Assembly (NCBI RefSeq): GCF_947489365.1
Contig: NZ_CANLDB010000001.1
Coordinates: 496,001 to 560,000, forward strand
Reading direction: 5' to 3'
DNA length: 64,000 bases
DNA from: an uncultured Nocardioides sp.
GTDB lineage: Bacteria; Actinomycetota; Actinomycetes; Propionibacteriales; Nocardioidaceae
Under the pieces are notes generated by a model. That model was not told where the DNA came from and made no database searches. It worked only from the letters and a program-made list of their open reading frames with translations. This document shows, one piece after another, positions 29,888 to 38,116 of this stretch. How positions within the stretch are numbered: the first letter of the stretch is position 1; the number at the start of each line of letters is the position of its first letter. A program made the position numbers and the translations under genes.

Positions 29888-29906
29888 TGTCTGTGGTGCG
29901 GGCCGG

Positions 29907-30995
29907 TCAGGAGATGCCGGCGTCCTCGCACATGGCCTCGTAACGCCCGGTGCAGACGTCCTCGACCTTCTGGCCACCGTCGTCGAACACGTCCTGCATG
30001 TTGTCGGTGGTGATGGACTGCGGCTCGAGCAGCACCGAGGGGACCTGACGGTCACCGTCGACGTCCTCGGTCTCACCGTTGGTCTCGGCCTCCTCGCCGT
30101 TCACCAGCGCGATGGCGGTGTCGGCGAGCGCGCCGGCCTCGAGGTTGGCCGACTTGTAGACGCTCATGCACTGGTCGCCGGCGAGGATGGCCTGCAGGCC
30201 CTCCACGGTGGCGTCCTGGCCGGTGACGGGCACCTCGCCGTTGCGGCCGTTGCGCTCGAGGATCGAGATCGCCGCACCCGCGAGTCCGTCGTTGGCGGCG
30301 TACACGCCGTCGACGTCGCCGCCGGCCTGCGTGTAGAGCTGGTCGAAGATCGTGACGGCCTCGTCCGGGTCCCAGTCCGGCACGGCCTGCTCGCCGGCGT
30401 TGGTGTAGGTCGAGACCTCGTCGAGCACGCTGTGCGCGCCCTCGGAGAACAGGGTCGCGTTGTTGTCGGTCGGCGAGCCGTTGAGGTAGATCAGGCTCGC
30501 GTCCTCGTCACCGAGGCAGTCGGCCAGGCCCTGGCCCTGCAGCTCGCCGACGACGGTGTTGTCGAAGCTGACGTAGTAGTCGGCCGAGCCGCCGAGGGTC
30601 AGGCGGTCGTAGTCGATGGTCTTGACGCCCTGGGAGGCGGCGCGCTCCTGGATGGCCGCACCGGAGTCGGAGTCCAGGTTGACGATCGCGAGCACCGTCG
30701 CGCCGTTCGCGATCATGCTGTCGGCGATCGTCGCCATGCGGTCGGCGCTGCCCTCGGCGTTCTGGATGTCGTACTCCACGCCGGCGTCCTCGAACGCGGC
30801 CTCGAGGGCCGGGCGGTCCGCGCTCTCCCAGCGGACCGAGGACTCGGTGTCGGGCAGGATCACGCCGATCGCGCCCTGGGGCGCGTCCTCACCGCTGCCG
30901 CCGCCCGAACCGGAGTCCGAGTCGCTCCCACAGGCGCCGAGGGTCATGGCCACTCCGACCACGGCCGCCAGGGCCACACCACGCTTCAGCTTCAC
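29907..30995 (-). CDS. xylF: xylose-type sugar-binding lipoprotein
   Basis: 362 aa. Signal sequence VKLKRGVALAAVVGVAMTLGACGS with a lipobox (LGAC), then a Ser/Gly-rich linker and a type I periplasmic-binding fold: IGVILPDTESSVRWESADRPALEAAF, LNGSPTDNNATLF, VYAANDGLAGAAI and PVTGQDATVEGLQAIL as in XylF. GTG 30995 is chosen: AAAGGCGG lies 6 nt upstream, while the TTG at 31001 would leave no spacing. First gene of the minus-strand operon xylF-xylG-xylH-ROK. Confidence 0.93.
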   Translation of the reverse strand: MKLKRGVALAAVVGVAMTLGACGSDSDSGSGGGSGEDAPQGAIGVILPDTESSVRWESADRPALEAAFEDAGVEYDIQNAEGSADRMATIADSMIANGATVLAIVNLDSDSGAAIQERAASQGVKTIDYDRLTLGGSADYYVSFDNTVVGELQGQGLADCLGDEDASLIYLNGSPTDNNATLFSEGAHSVLDEVSTYTNAGEQAVPDWDPDEAVTIFDQLYTQAGGDVDGVYAANDGLAGAAISILERNGRNGEVPVTGQDATVEGLQAILAGDQCMSVYKSANLEAGALADTAIALVNGEEAETNGETEDVDGDRQVPSVLLEPQSITTDNMQDVFDDGGQKVEDVCTGRYEAMCEDAGIS

Positions 30996-31051
30996 GAGCA
31001 ACCGCCTTTGTCTCCGGGTTCGACGTCCGACCCACGGTTGGTCGGCTCGTC

Positions 31052-31073
31052 ATTTGTTGTCCGCGACAACGTA
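31052..31073 (-). promoter_or_regulatory. xylF promoter -10 and ROK-type operator
   Basis: The perfect palindrome GTTGTC-CGC-GACAAC (31056-31070) inside ATTTGTTGTC... overlaps the minus-strand -10 TACGTT (31073-31068) and the expected transcript start of xylF. The sequence resembles ROK/XylR sites. A second related site is 119 bp away. Confidence 0.7.
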
Positions 31074-31172
31074 AGCCGTGGCGTCCGTCACGTCTAGGGG
31101 GCGGGAACAGCAAGATTTCCGCAGGTTGCGCTGTGCAGCGCTGTGCGGTTGGTCACAAAACGGCAACGACGA

Positions 31173-31193
31173 ATGTCGTCCGAGACAACAAAT
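31173..31193 (+). promoter_or_regulatory. second ROK-type operator copy
   Basis: GTCGTC-CGA-GACAAC (31175-31189) followed by AAAT; in reverse complement it aligns with the 31056 site over 21 nt (ATTTGTTGTC is shared). It lies about 80 bp upstream of the aldehyde dehydrogenase promoter, so looping or shared control of both directions is possible. Confidence 0.6.
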
Positions 31194-31269
31194 CCAGGAA
31201 TGCGTTCTGGGTGAACAGGTGTGTCGGACGTCGTGTTACTCAGGGGTAGGCACCCACCCGCGCCTCACA

Positions 31270-31275
31270 TACCCT
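31270..31275 (+). promoter_or_regulatory. -10 element (TACCCT) for the leaderless aldehyde dehydrogenase
   Basis: TACCCT ends 6 nt before ATG 31282; no ribosome site precedes that ATG. Confidence 0.5.
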
Positions 31276-31281
31276 CGGTAC

Positions 31282-32898
31282 ATGAACGCCCCCGAGCCGT
31301 CCGGTCCCGCTGACCTGCAGGGTCTGCGGGACCCCGAGCACGACCCCCGCGCCTCCTACGCCCTCGAGCCCGAGTACGTCGCTGGCCTGGCGACACGCCT
31401 GCGCGCCACCTCGGGGGAGACGACGGCCCTCGTGTCGCCGCTGGCCGGACAGCCCCTCGCGCACCTGCCGGTGTCGCAGGTCTCGGACGTCGAGGAGGCG
31501 TTCGCCCGGGCCCGCCGTGCGCAGGAGGCCTGGGCGCGGACCCCGGTTGCGCAGCGCAGCGCGGCCCTGCACCGGCTGCACGACCTCATCCTGGACCGTC
31601 AGGACGAGATCATGGACCTGATCGTGTGGGAGTCCGGCAAGGCCCGCAAGCACGCCTTCGACGAGCCGCTGCACGTCGCGCTGACCGCCCGCTACTACGC
31701 CCGCACGCTGCCCGGGCTCGTCGCCCCGCGCCGGGCGTCCGGCGCCATTCCGGTGCTGACCCGGGTCGACCTGTCCCGGGTCCCCAAGGGCGTAGTCGGG
31801 ATCATCTCGCCCTGGAACTACCCGTTCACGATGGCCCTCTGCGACGGCATCGCGGCCCTCGCGGCCGGCAATGCGGTGGTCACCAAGCCCGACGGGCAGA
31901 CCATGATCACCGCCCTGTACGGCGCGCAGCTGCTCGAGGAGGCCGGCTTCCCGGCGGACCTGTGGCAGGTCGTCCACGGCCCGGGCTCCGAGATGGGCCC
32001 GGCGATCATCGAGCGGGCCGACTACGTGTGCTTCACCGGCTCGACGGCCACCGGCCGTGACGTCGCCCGGCGCTGCGCGGACCGCCTGATCGGCTGCTCG
32101 CTCGAGCTCGGCGGCAAGAACCCGCTGCTGGTGCTGCGCGACGCCGACCTCGAGCGGGCCGCCGAGGGCGCCGTGCGGGCCAGCTTCGCGAACGCCGGCC
32201 AGCTGTGCGTCTCGATGGAGCGGATGTACGTCGCCGACCAGGTCTACGACCGCTTCGTGGAGCGCTTCGTGGCGCGCACGCAGGCGATGACGATCGGCGC
32301 CACCCTCGACTGGGGCAACGACATGGGCTCGCTCATCTCCGCGAAGCAGCTCGAGACCGTGGTCGCCCACGTCGACGACGCCGTCGCGAAGGGGGCCCGC
32401 GTGCTGACCGGGGGCCGCGCGCGCCCCGACCTCGGCCCGTACGTCTACGAGCCGACGATCCTCGAGGGTGTCACGCCCGACATGACCTGCTTCGCCGACG
32501 AGACCTTCGGACCCGTCATCGCGCTGTACCGCTTCTCCGACGAGGCGGACGCCGTCGCCCGGGCCAACGCCGGCGACTACGGGCTCAACGCCTCCGTCTA
32601 CAGCCGCGACGTCCGCCGGGCGCGGGCGCTGGCCTCGCAGATCCGCTGCGGCACGGTCAACGTCAACGAGGCGTTCGCCGCCACCTTCGCCTCGATCGAC
32701 GCCCCGATGGGTGGCATGCGCCAGTCCGGGCTCGGTCGCCGCCAGGGCGCCGAGGGCCTGCACCGCTTCACCGAGACCCAGTCGGTGGCGACGCAGCGGC
32801 TGATGCGCTTCGGGCCGGCGTACGGGATGTCGGACCGGGCGTACGCCCGGATGATGACCGTCAGCCTGCGCGCGCTCGACAAGCTGGGCCGCGCGTGA
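31282..32898 (+). CDS. aldehyde dehydrogenase (succinate-semialdehyde dehydrogenase-like)
   Basis: 538 aa NAD(P)-dependent aldehyde dehydrogenase. IISPWNYPFTMALCDGIAALAAGNAVVTKPDGQT is the cofactor/substrate entry region (about 174-207), FTGSTATGRDVA near 251, general base Glu in SLELGGKNP (about 273-281) and nucleophile Cys in NAGQLCVSMER (about 309). Closest in style to the mycobacterial GabD2-type succinic semialdehyde dehydrogenases. The start is set by a -10 element 6 nt upstream; the reading frame could extend further but lacks family sequence. Overlaps choD by 4 bp, so the pair is coupled. Confidence 0.88.
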   Translation: MNAPEPSGPADLQGLRDPEHDPRASYALEPEYVAGLATRLRATSGETTALVSPLAGQPLAHLPVSQVSDVEEAFARARRAQEAWARTPVAQRSAALHRLHDLILDRQDEIMDLIVWESGKARKHAFDEPLHVALTARYYARTLPGLVAPRRASGAIPVLTRVDLSRVPKGVVGIISPWNYPFTMALCDGIAALAAGNAVVTKPDGQTMITALYGAQLLEEAGFPADLWQVVHGPGSEMGPAIIERADYVCFTGSTATGRDVARRCADRLIGCSLELGGKNPLLVLRDADLERAAEGAVRASFANAGQLCVSMERMYVADQVYDRFVERFVARTQAMTIGATLDWGNDMGSLISAKQLETVVAHVDDAVAKGARVLTGGRARPDLGPYVYEPTILEGVTPDMTCFADETFGPVIALYRFSDEADAVARANAGDYGLNASVYSRDVRRARALASQIRCGTVNVNEAFAATFASIDAPMGGMRQSGLGRRQGAEGLHRFTETQSVATQRLMRFGPAYGMSDRAYARMMTVSLRALDKLGRA

Positions 32899-34673
32899 GC
32901 GCGGCGGACGAGGGGTTCGACTACGACGTCCTGGTCGTCGGCTCCGGCTTCGGCGGGTCGGTCTCGGCGCTGCGGCTGAGCGAGAAGGGCTACTCCGTCG
33001 CCGTCCTGGAGGCCGGCGCCCGGTTCGCGGACGACGACTTCGCCTCGACGTCGTTCGACGCGAAGCGTTTCCTGTTCGCGCCGTCCGCCGGCTGCTACGG
33101 CGTGCAGCGGATCGACGTGGTCAAGGACTGCGTGATCCTCGCCGGCGCCGGTGTCGGCGGCGGGTCGCTGAACTACGCGAACACGCTGTACGAGCCGCCG
33201 GACGCGTTCTACCGCGACCGCGGCTGGTCGCACATCACGGACTGGAAGGCCGAGCTGGCGCCGTACTACGACCAGGCGAAGCGGATGCTCGGCGTGGTCA
33301 CCAACCCGACGCACACGCCGTCCGACGAGGTGATGCGCTCGGTGGCCGCCGAGATGGGCGTCGAGCACACCTTCCGCGCCACCCCGGTCGGGGTGTTCTT
33401 CGGACCCGAGGGCACGCAGGCGGGCGAGACCGTCGCCGACCCGTTCTTCGGCGGCGCGGGCCCGGACCGCCAGGCGTGCCGCGAGTGCGGCGAGTGCATG
33501 ACCGGCTGCCGCCACGGCGCGAAGAACACGCTGGTGAAGAACTACCTGCACCTCGCAGAGAACCTCGGCGCCGTGGTGCACCCGCTCACCACCGTCACGA
33601 GGATCCGACCGCTCGAGGGCGGTGGCTACGAGGTCAGCGCCCGGTGGACCAAGGCGAAGCTGTCGCGCGGCCGGGCGGTGCGCACCTACCGCGCCCGCCA
33701 GGTAGTGCTCTCCGCCGCCGCGCTCGGCACCCAGAAGCTGCTCCACCGGCTCAAGGCGGACGGCGACCTGCCGCACGTCTCCGACCGGCTGGGCGAGCTG
33801 ACCCGCACGAACTCCGAGGCCATCCTCGGGGCCATCGCGCCCCGGTCGACGACGGACTTCACCCAGGGCGTCGCGATCACCTCGTCGTTCCACCCGGACG
33901 ACGACACCCACGTCGAGCCGTGCCGCTACGGCCGCGGCTCGAACGCGATGGCGCTGCTGCAGACGGTGCTCACCGACGGCGACGGCCCCGGCGCCCGCTG
34001 GCGGACCTGGATGGTCGAGCTGTGGAAGCAGCGCAGCCACCTGCTCGGCATGTACGACGTCAAGCACTGGTCGGAGCGGACGGTCATCGCGCTGGTCATG
34101 CAGACGCTCGACAACTCGATCACCACCTCGGGCCGGCGGACCCCGTTCGGCTACCGGCTCACCTCCCGGCAGGGTCACGGAGCGCCGAACCCGACGTACA
34201 TCCCGGTGGCGAACGACGTCGTACGACGCATGGCGAAGCGCATCAACGGCTTCGCGGGGGGCTCGGTGGGAGAGCCGTTCGAGAAGCCGATGACCGCGCA
34301 CTTCATCGGCGGCTGCACCATCGGCGACAGCCCCGAGACCGGCGTGGTCGACGCCTACCAGCGGGTCTTCGGGCACGAGGGGCTGCACGTCGTCGACGGG
34401 TCGACGATCTCGGCGAACCTCGGCGTGAACCCGTCGCTGACCATCACCGCCCAGGCGGAGCGCGCCATGGCGCTGTGGCCGAACAAGGGTGAGACGGACC
34501 GCCGTCCGGCCCTGGGGTCGTCGTACGAGAGGGTCGCGCCGGTGGCGCCCACGTCGCCCGCGGTGCCCGAGGCGGCCCCCGGCGCGCTGCGGCTGCCGCT
34601 CGTCGCCGTCCGGCAGGGCGACGAGGCCCGGATGGGACGTAACCCGGTCTCCGAGGTGTCGTTGAGCCAGTAG
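32895..34673 (+). CDS. choD: GMC oxidoreductase, ChoD (cholesterol oxidase-like) family
   Basis: 592 aa. FAD-binding VLVVGSGFGGSVSALRLSEKGYSVAVLEAG (12-41), AGAGVGGGSLNYANTLY (about 85-101), a cysteine cluster CRECGECMTGC with CRHGAKNTL, and a C-terminal HFIGGCTIGDSPETGVVD / NLGVNPSLTITAQAERA. The whole sequence follows the mycobacterial ChoD protein encoded next to guaB2-guaB3, including the DRRPALGSSYERVAPVAPTSPAVPEAAPGALRLP tail. Whether it oxidises sterols is unproven. GTGA overlap with the aldehyde dehydrogenase suggests a coupled alcohol-to-acid oxidation. Confidence 0.9.
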   Translation: MSAADEGFDYDVLVVGSGFGGSVSALRLSEKGYSVAVLEAGARFADDDFASTSFDAKRFLFAPSAGCYGVQRIDVVKDCVILAGAGVGGGSLNYANTLYEPPDAFYRDRGWSHITDWKAELAPYYDQAKRMLGVVTNPTHTPSDEVMRSVAAEMGVEHTFRATPVGVFFGPEGTQAGETVADPFFGGAGPDRQACRECGECMTGCRHGAKNTLVKNYLHLAENLGAVVHPLTTVTRIRPLEGGGYEVSARWTKAKLSRGRAVRTYRARQVVLSAAALGTQKLLHRLKADGDLPHVSDRLGELTRTNSEAILGAIAPRSTTDFTQGVAITSSFHPDDDTHVEPCRYGRGSNAMALLQTVLTDGDGPGARWRTWMVELWKQRSHLLGMYDVKHWSERTVIALVMQTLDNSITTSGRRTPFGYRLTSRQGHGAPNPTYIPVANDVVRRMAKRINGFAGGSVGEPFEKPMTAHFIGGCTIGDSPETGVVDAYQRVFGHEGLHVVDGSTISANLGVNPSLTITAQAERAMALWPNKGETDRRPALGSSYERVAPVAPTSPAVPEAAPGALRLPLVAVRQGDEARMGRNPVSEVSLSQ

Positions 34674-34744
34674 GAGCCGCTGGCACCGAAGCACCACCCT
34701 CCCGGCCACGGCTCCTGGTCCGGGTGGCCCCGAGCCCCCGGACA

Positions 34745-34786
34745 GGCCAGGACCCGGCCATCCTCCCTCCCGGCCGGGTCCTGGCC
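34745..34786 (+). terminator. terminator between choD and guaA
   Basis: Perfect 15-bp stem GGCCAGGACCCGGCC / GGCCGGGTCCTGGCC around 12 nt, in the 190-bp gap. A second, weaker inverted repeat precedes it at about 34711-34740. Confidence 0.75.
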
Positions 34787-34851
34787 CCGGGGCCCGCGAC
34801 CGCGTGCGGGGTGCGAGCGGCCCTCGACCGGCGTGGGGGTCCGGCCCTCGA

Positions 34852-34857
34852 TAGGGT
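34852..34857 (+). promoter_or_regulatory. -10 element (TAGGGT) for leaderless guaA
   Basis: TAGGGT ends 6 nt before GTG 34864; the intervening GCGGAC is not a convincing ribosome site. Confidence 0.5.
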
Positions 34858-34863
34858 GCGGAC

Positions 34864-36453
34864 GTGTCAGACGAGACGGTGAGAGACGCACGTCCCGAGG
34901 CCCACCACGACCTGGTCCTGGTCGTCGACTTCGGAGCCCAGTACGCCCAGCTGATCGCCCGCCGCGTCCGTGAGGCGCGCGTCTACTCCGAGATCGTGCC
35001 GCACACGATGCCGGTCGCGGACATGCTGGCGCGGGAGCCGAAGGCGATCATCCTGTCCGGCGGCCCGTCCTCGGTGTACGCCGACGGCGCCCCCGGGATG
35101 GACGACACCGTGTTCACGGCGGGCGTCCCCGTCTTCGGCATGTGCTACGGCTTCCAGCTGATGGCCCAGGGTCTCGGCGGCGAGGTCGCGGCCACCGGCG
35201 CCCGCGAGTACGGCCGCACCCCCGTCGCCGTGAGCGACCCCGGGACCCTGCTCGCCGACCTGCCCGCCGAGCACCGCGTGTGGATGTCGCACGGCGACGC
35301 CGTCACCGCGGCTCCCGAGGGTTTCTCCGTCCTGGCGTCCACCCCGACGACCCCGGTCGCGGCGTTCGAGGACGTCACCCGCGGGCTGGCCGGCGTCCAG
35401 TGGCACCCGGAGGTCATGCACACCGAGCACGGCCAGCAGGTGCTCGAGCACTTCCTCCACGACATCGCCGGCTGCCGCCAGACCTGGACGATGCTCAACA
35501 TCGTCGAGGAGCAGGTCGACGCCATCCGCAGCCAGGTCGGCGACGGCCGGGCGATCTGCGCACTGTCCGGCGGCGTCGACTCCGCCGTCGCCGCCGCGCT
35601 GGTGCAGCGCGCGATCGGCGACCGCCTGACCTGCGTGTATGTCGACCACGGGATGATGCGCGCCGGCGAGACCGACCAGGTGAAGCGGGACTTCGAGGAG
35701 GTCTTCGACTCCCTCGACGTCGTCGACGCCGCCGACCAGTTCGTCGGCGCCCTCGCCGGGGTCACCGAGCCCGAGCAGAAGCGGAAGATCATCGGGCGCG
35801 AGTTCATCCGTACCTTCGAGACCGCCCAGGTCCGGGTCTTCGGCGATGCGGAGGAGGGAGAGACAGCCTTCCTCGTCCAGGGGACCCTCTACCCCGACGT
35901 GGTCGAGTCCGGCGGCGGCGCCGGCACCTCGACGATCAAGTCCCACCACAACGTCGGCGGCCTGCCCGACGACCTCACCTTCGCCCTGGTCGAGCCCCTG
36001 CGGACGCTGTTCAAGGACGAGGTGCGCGCCGTCGGCGAGCAGCTCGGCCTGCCGTCGACGATGGTGTGGCGCCAGCCCTTCCCGGGCCCCGGCCTCGGCA
36101 TCCGCATCATCGGCGAGGTCACCCACGAGCGTCTCGACCTGCTGCGCTCCGCGGACCTCATCGCCCGTGAGGAGCTCACCCGCGCGGGCCTCGACCGCGA
36201 CGTCTGGCAGATGCCGGTCGTGCTGCTGGCCGACGTCCACTCCGTCGGCGTCCAGGGCGACGGCCGCACCTACGGCCACCCCGTCGTCCTGCGCCCGGTC
36301 ACCTCGGACGACGCGATGACCGCCGACTGGGCCCGCCTGCCGTTCGACCTGCTGGAGCGCATCTCCACCCGCATCACCAACGAGGTCCCCGACGTCAACC
36401 GCGTCGTCCTCGACGTCACCAGCAAGCCGCCGGGCACCATCGAGTGGGAGTGA
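34864..36453 (+). CDS. guaA: GMP synthase (glutamine-hydrolysing)
   Basis: 529 aa, full length. Converts XMP to GMP using glutamine and ATP, the step after GuaB. Glutaminase domain with Cys94 (GMCYGFQ), His181 and Glu183 (QWHPEV); ATP pyrophosphatase loop SGGVDS at 235-240; C-terminal dimerisation domain with [14 protein letters not shown] and the terminal KPPGTIEWE. Own predicted promoter (leaderless). Confidence 0.98.
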   Translation: MSDETVRDARPEAHHDLVLVVDFGAQYAQLIARRVREARVYSEIVPHTMPVADMLAREPKAIILSGGPSSVYADGAPGMDDTVFTAGVPVFGMCYGFQLMAQGLGGEVAATGAREYGRTPVAVSDPGTLLADLPAEHRVWMSHGDAVTAAPEGFSVLASTPTTPVAAFEDVTRGLAGVQWHPEVMHTEHGQQVLEHFLHDIAGCRQTWTMLNIVEEQVDAIRSQVGDGRAICALSGGVDSAVAAALVQRAIGDRLTCVYVDHGMMRAGETDQVKRDFEEVFDSLDVVDAADQFVGALAGVTEPEQKRKIIGREFIRTFETAQVRVFGDAEEGETAFLVQGTLYPDVVESGGGAGTSTIKSHHNVGGLPDDLTFALVEPLRTLFKDEVRAVGEQLGLPSTMVWRQPFPGPGLGIRIIGEVTHERLDLLRSADLIAREELTRAGLDRDVWQMPVVLLADVHSVGVQGDGRTYGHPVVLRPVTSDDAMTADWARLPFDLLERISTRITNEVPDVNRVVLDVTSKPPGTIEWE

Positions 36454-36532
36454 CCGCCGGACGCTGACCCTCGTCGGCGGGCCTGTGGAGGAGCGCCGAC
36501 GCCGGACCCCGGATCGGGGCAGGCTCCTCGCC

Positions 36533-36970
36533 ATGACCTGCGACCACGAGCCCGACAGCCCCTTCCGCCCCCTGATCCGCACCCAGGCCGACCTCGAGGC
36601 CACCTGGCGACGTCTGATGGAGCCCCTCGGCTTCTCCCGCCACAGCGTCTGGATCCTGATGATCGACGCCGACGACCGTCCGGTCCCGCAGATCATCGAG
36701 ATCGACGACGCCCACCACCTGCCGCCCGACCTCGAGGCCGAGGGGTTCGGCCCCTTCGCCCGCCACCTGCTGGACGACGTCGTCCCCGGTGGTCGGCTGG
36801 CGATGCTGCGCACGCGTCCCGGCTCCGGAGGTCCGGACGCCGACGACCTGGGCTGGTCCCGGATCCTGCTGGCGGGCTGCCGCAGCGCCGGCGTGCCCAC
36901 GGACGTGGTCCACCTCGCCACCGACGTCGACCTCCTGCCCCTGCCGCTCGACGTCCTCGGCGCCGCCTGA
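36533..36970 (+). CDS. hypothetical protein, possibly RadC/JAB-like fold
   Basis: 145 aa from ATG 36533. No family recognised with confidence. The part LAMLRTRPGSGGPDADDLGWSRILLAGCRSAGVPTDVVHLATD (about 88-130) looks like the PSGDPxPSxxDxxxTxxLxxAG...LLDHIIVG end of RadC/JAB proteins, but the metal-binding HxH is missing, so it would not be a JAB peptidase. Residues 40-50 (SVWILMIDADDRP) are a central strand. 80 bp downstream of guaA; an earlier in-frame start at 36485 is less likely. Confidence 0.65.
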   Translation: MTCDHEPDSPFRPLIRTQADLEATWRRLMEPLGFSRHSVWILMIDADDRPVPQIIEIDDAHHLPPDLEAEGFGPFARHLLDDVVPGGRLAMLRTRPGSGGPDADDLGWSRILLAGCRSAGVPTDVVHLATDVDLLPLPLDVLGAA

Positions 36971-37011
36971 GGCCCCGGCGAGGGCCCTCCGGGAGGCGGG
37001 CGCGCCCGTGC

Positions 37012-37017
37012 CACGAT
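37012..37017 (+). promoter_or_regulatory. -10-like element (CACGAT) for the lipoprotein gene
   Basis: CACGAT ends 7 nt before ATG 37025 and overlaps a different ATG at 37016. It favours 37025 as a leaderless start. Confidence 0.4.
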
Positions 37018-37024
37018 GAACCCC

Positions 37025-38101
37025 ATGCGTGAGGTGAGCCGGGTCCGGACCGCACTCACCGGGGGACTGCTCGTGCCCCTCCTGGCCGTCGGTCTCGCCG
37101 CGTGCAGCGGGTCCTCCGAGCCGGAGTCGCCCCGACCCGTGGTCGCCTTCCTCGGCGGCGCCGACCCGGACTCCCGCCACGTCGAGGTCGACGCAGAACT
37201 GCTGCGCTCAGCGCTCGCCGCCGACTGCGAGGACTGCGAGTACGTCGCCCGTGACGCCGAGGGCGACCCGGACCTGCAGGCCGAGCAGATGGCCGAGGTC
37301 GTCGAGGGCGGCGCGGACGTCGTCCTGCTCGAGGCCGCCGACGCCGCGGCCGCGGAGGAGATGCTGGCCGAGGCGGGTGACGTCCCCGTCGTCACCCTGG
37401 ACCGCTCGGTCCCGGGCGCGGCGTACCACGTGGGCTACGACCCGGTCGCCGGTGGACGCAGCCTCGCCCGGGCGGGTCTGCAGGTGGCCCTCGACGCCGG
37501 GGCACCCGCCCAGGGCGCGGGCGTGCTGGTGCTCGGGGCCGGCGGCGGGGACCTCGCGGGGACGGCCCGTACCGAGGCCGCCCTCGGCGCCCTCGAGAAG
37601 CGGGGCGCCACGGTGCTGGCCACCGACGAGCCGGACGTCGCCACCGCCGAGGACGCCCAGGAGTGGACGGCGGGGCAGATCGCGGAGCGCGCCGTGGAGG
37701 AGGTCGCCCTCGTGGTGGCCGCCGACGAGGCCCAGGCCGAGGGCGTCGTCGCGGCCTACGAAGAGGCGGGCGTCGCGCCGGAGGACCGGCCGGTCGTCGC
37801 CGGGTCCGGCGCCGACCTGGACTCCCTGCGTCGCGTGGTCACCGGGGAGCAGGAGGTGCTGCTGTACCGCCCTCGGCCGCCGATGACCTCCCGCGCCGTC
37901 GAGACCGCCGCGGAGGTCCTCGAGGGCGCCCCCGTCACGGACACGGTGGACGTCGACGGCGTCCCCTCGTTCCTCGGCACCGCGGAGGCGCTGTCCCTGC
38001 GCACCCTCACCAGCGTCGCGGTCGCCCGCGGCTTCGTGACCACCGCGGAGCTCTGCGAGGGCGAGACCGCCGACGCGTGCGCCGCCAACGGCATCCGCTG
38101 A
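37025..38101 (+). CDS. orphan sugar-binding lipoprotein (type I periplasmic-binding fold)
   Basis: 358 aa. Lipoprotein signal ALTGGLLVPLLAVGLAACSGSS with lipobox LAAC (Cys near 27). The mature part follows the RbsB/XylF fold: VVAFLGGADPDSRHVEVDAELLRSAL, GGADVVLLEAADAAAAEEM, VPVVTLDRSVPGAAYHVGYDP. The ligand pocket cannot be assigned. No ABC permease or ATPase is adjacent, so it may serve the xylGH transporter 8 kb away, another transporter, or act as a receptor. ATG 37016, three codons upstream, is the alternative start. Confidence 0.82.
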   Translation: MREVSRVRTALTGGLLVPLLAVGLAACSGSSEPESPRPVVAFLGGADPDSRHVEVDAELLRSALAADCEDCEYVARDAEGDPDLQAEQMAEVVEGGADVVLLEAADAAAAEEMLAEAGDVPVVTLDRSVPGAAYHVGYDPVAGGRSLARAGLQVALDAGAPAQGAGVLVLGAGGGDLAGTARTEAALGALEKRGATVLATDEPDVATAEDAQEWTAGQIAERAVEEVALVVAADEAQAEGVVAAYEEAGVAPEDRPVVAGSGADLDSLRRVVTGEQEVLLYRPRPPMTSRAVETAAEVLEGAPVTDTVDVDGVPSFLGTAEALSLRTLTSVAVARGFVTTAELCEGETADACAANGIR

Positions 38102-38116
38102 CGGCGTCCCGGGCGC

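Noticed and set aside
30996..31001. TTG 31001 as xylF start
   Set aside because: The ribosome site AAAGGCGG would abut the TTG; GTG 30995 has correct spacing and a normal lipoprotein N-terminus.
31002..31281. Riboswitch or small RNA upstream of xylF or the aldehyde dehydrogenase
   Set aside because: Apart from the two operator-like palindromes no conserved riboswitch pattern is visible, and the aldehyde dehydrogenase appears leaderless.
36622..36970. Functional RadC/JAB peptidase
   Set aside because: The C-terminal resemblance is only partial and the HxH metal ligands are absent, so the gene is left as hypothetical.
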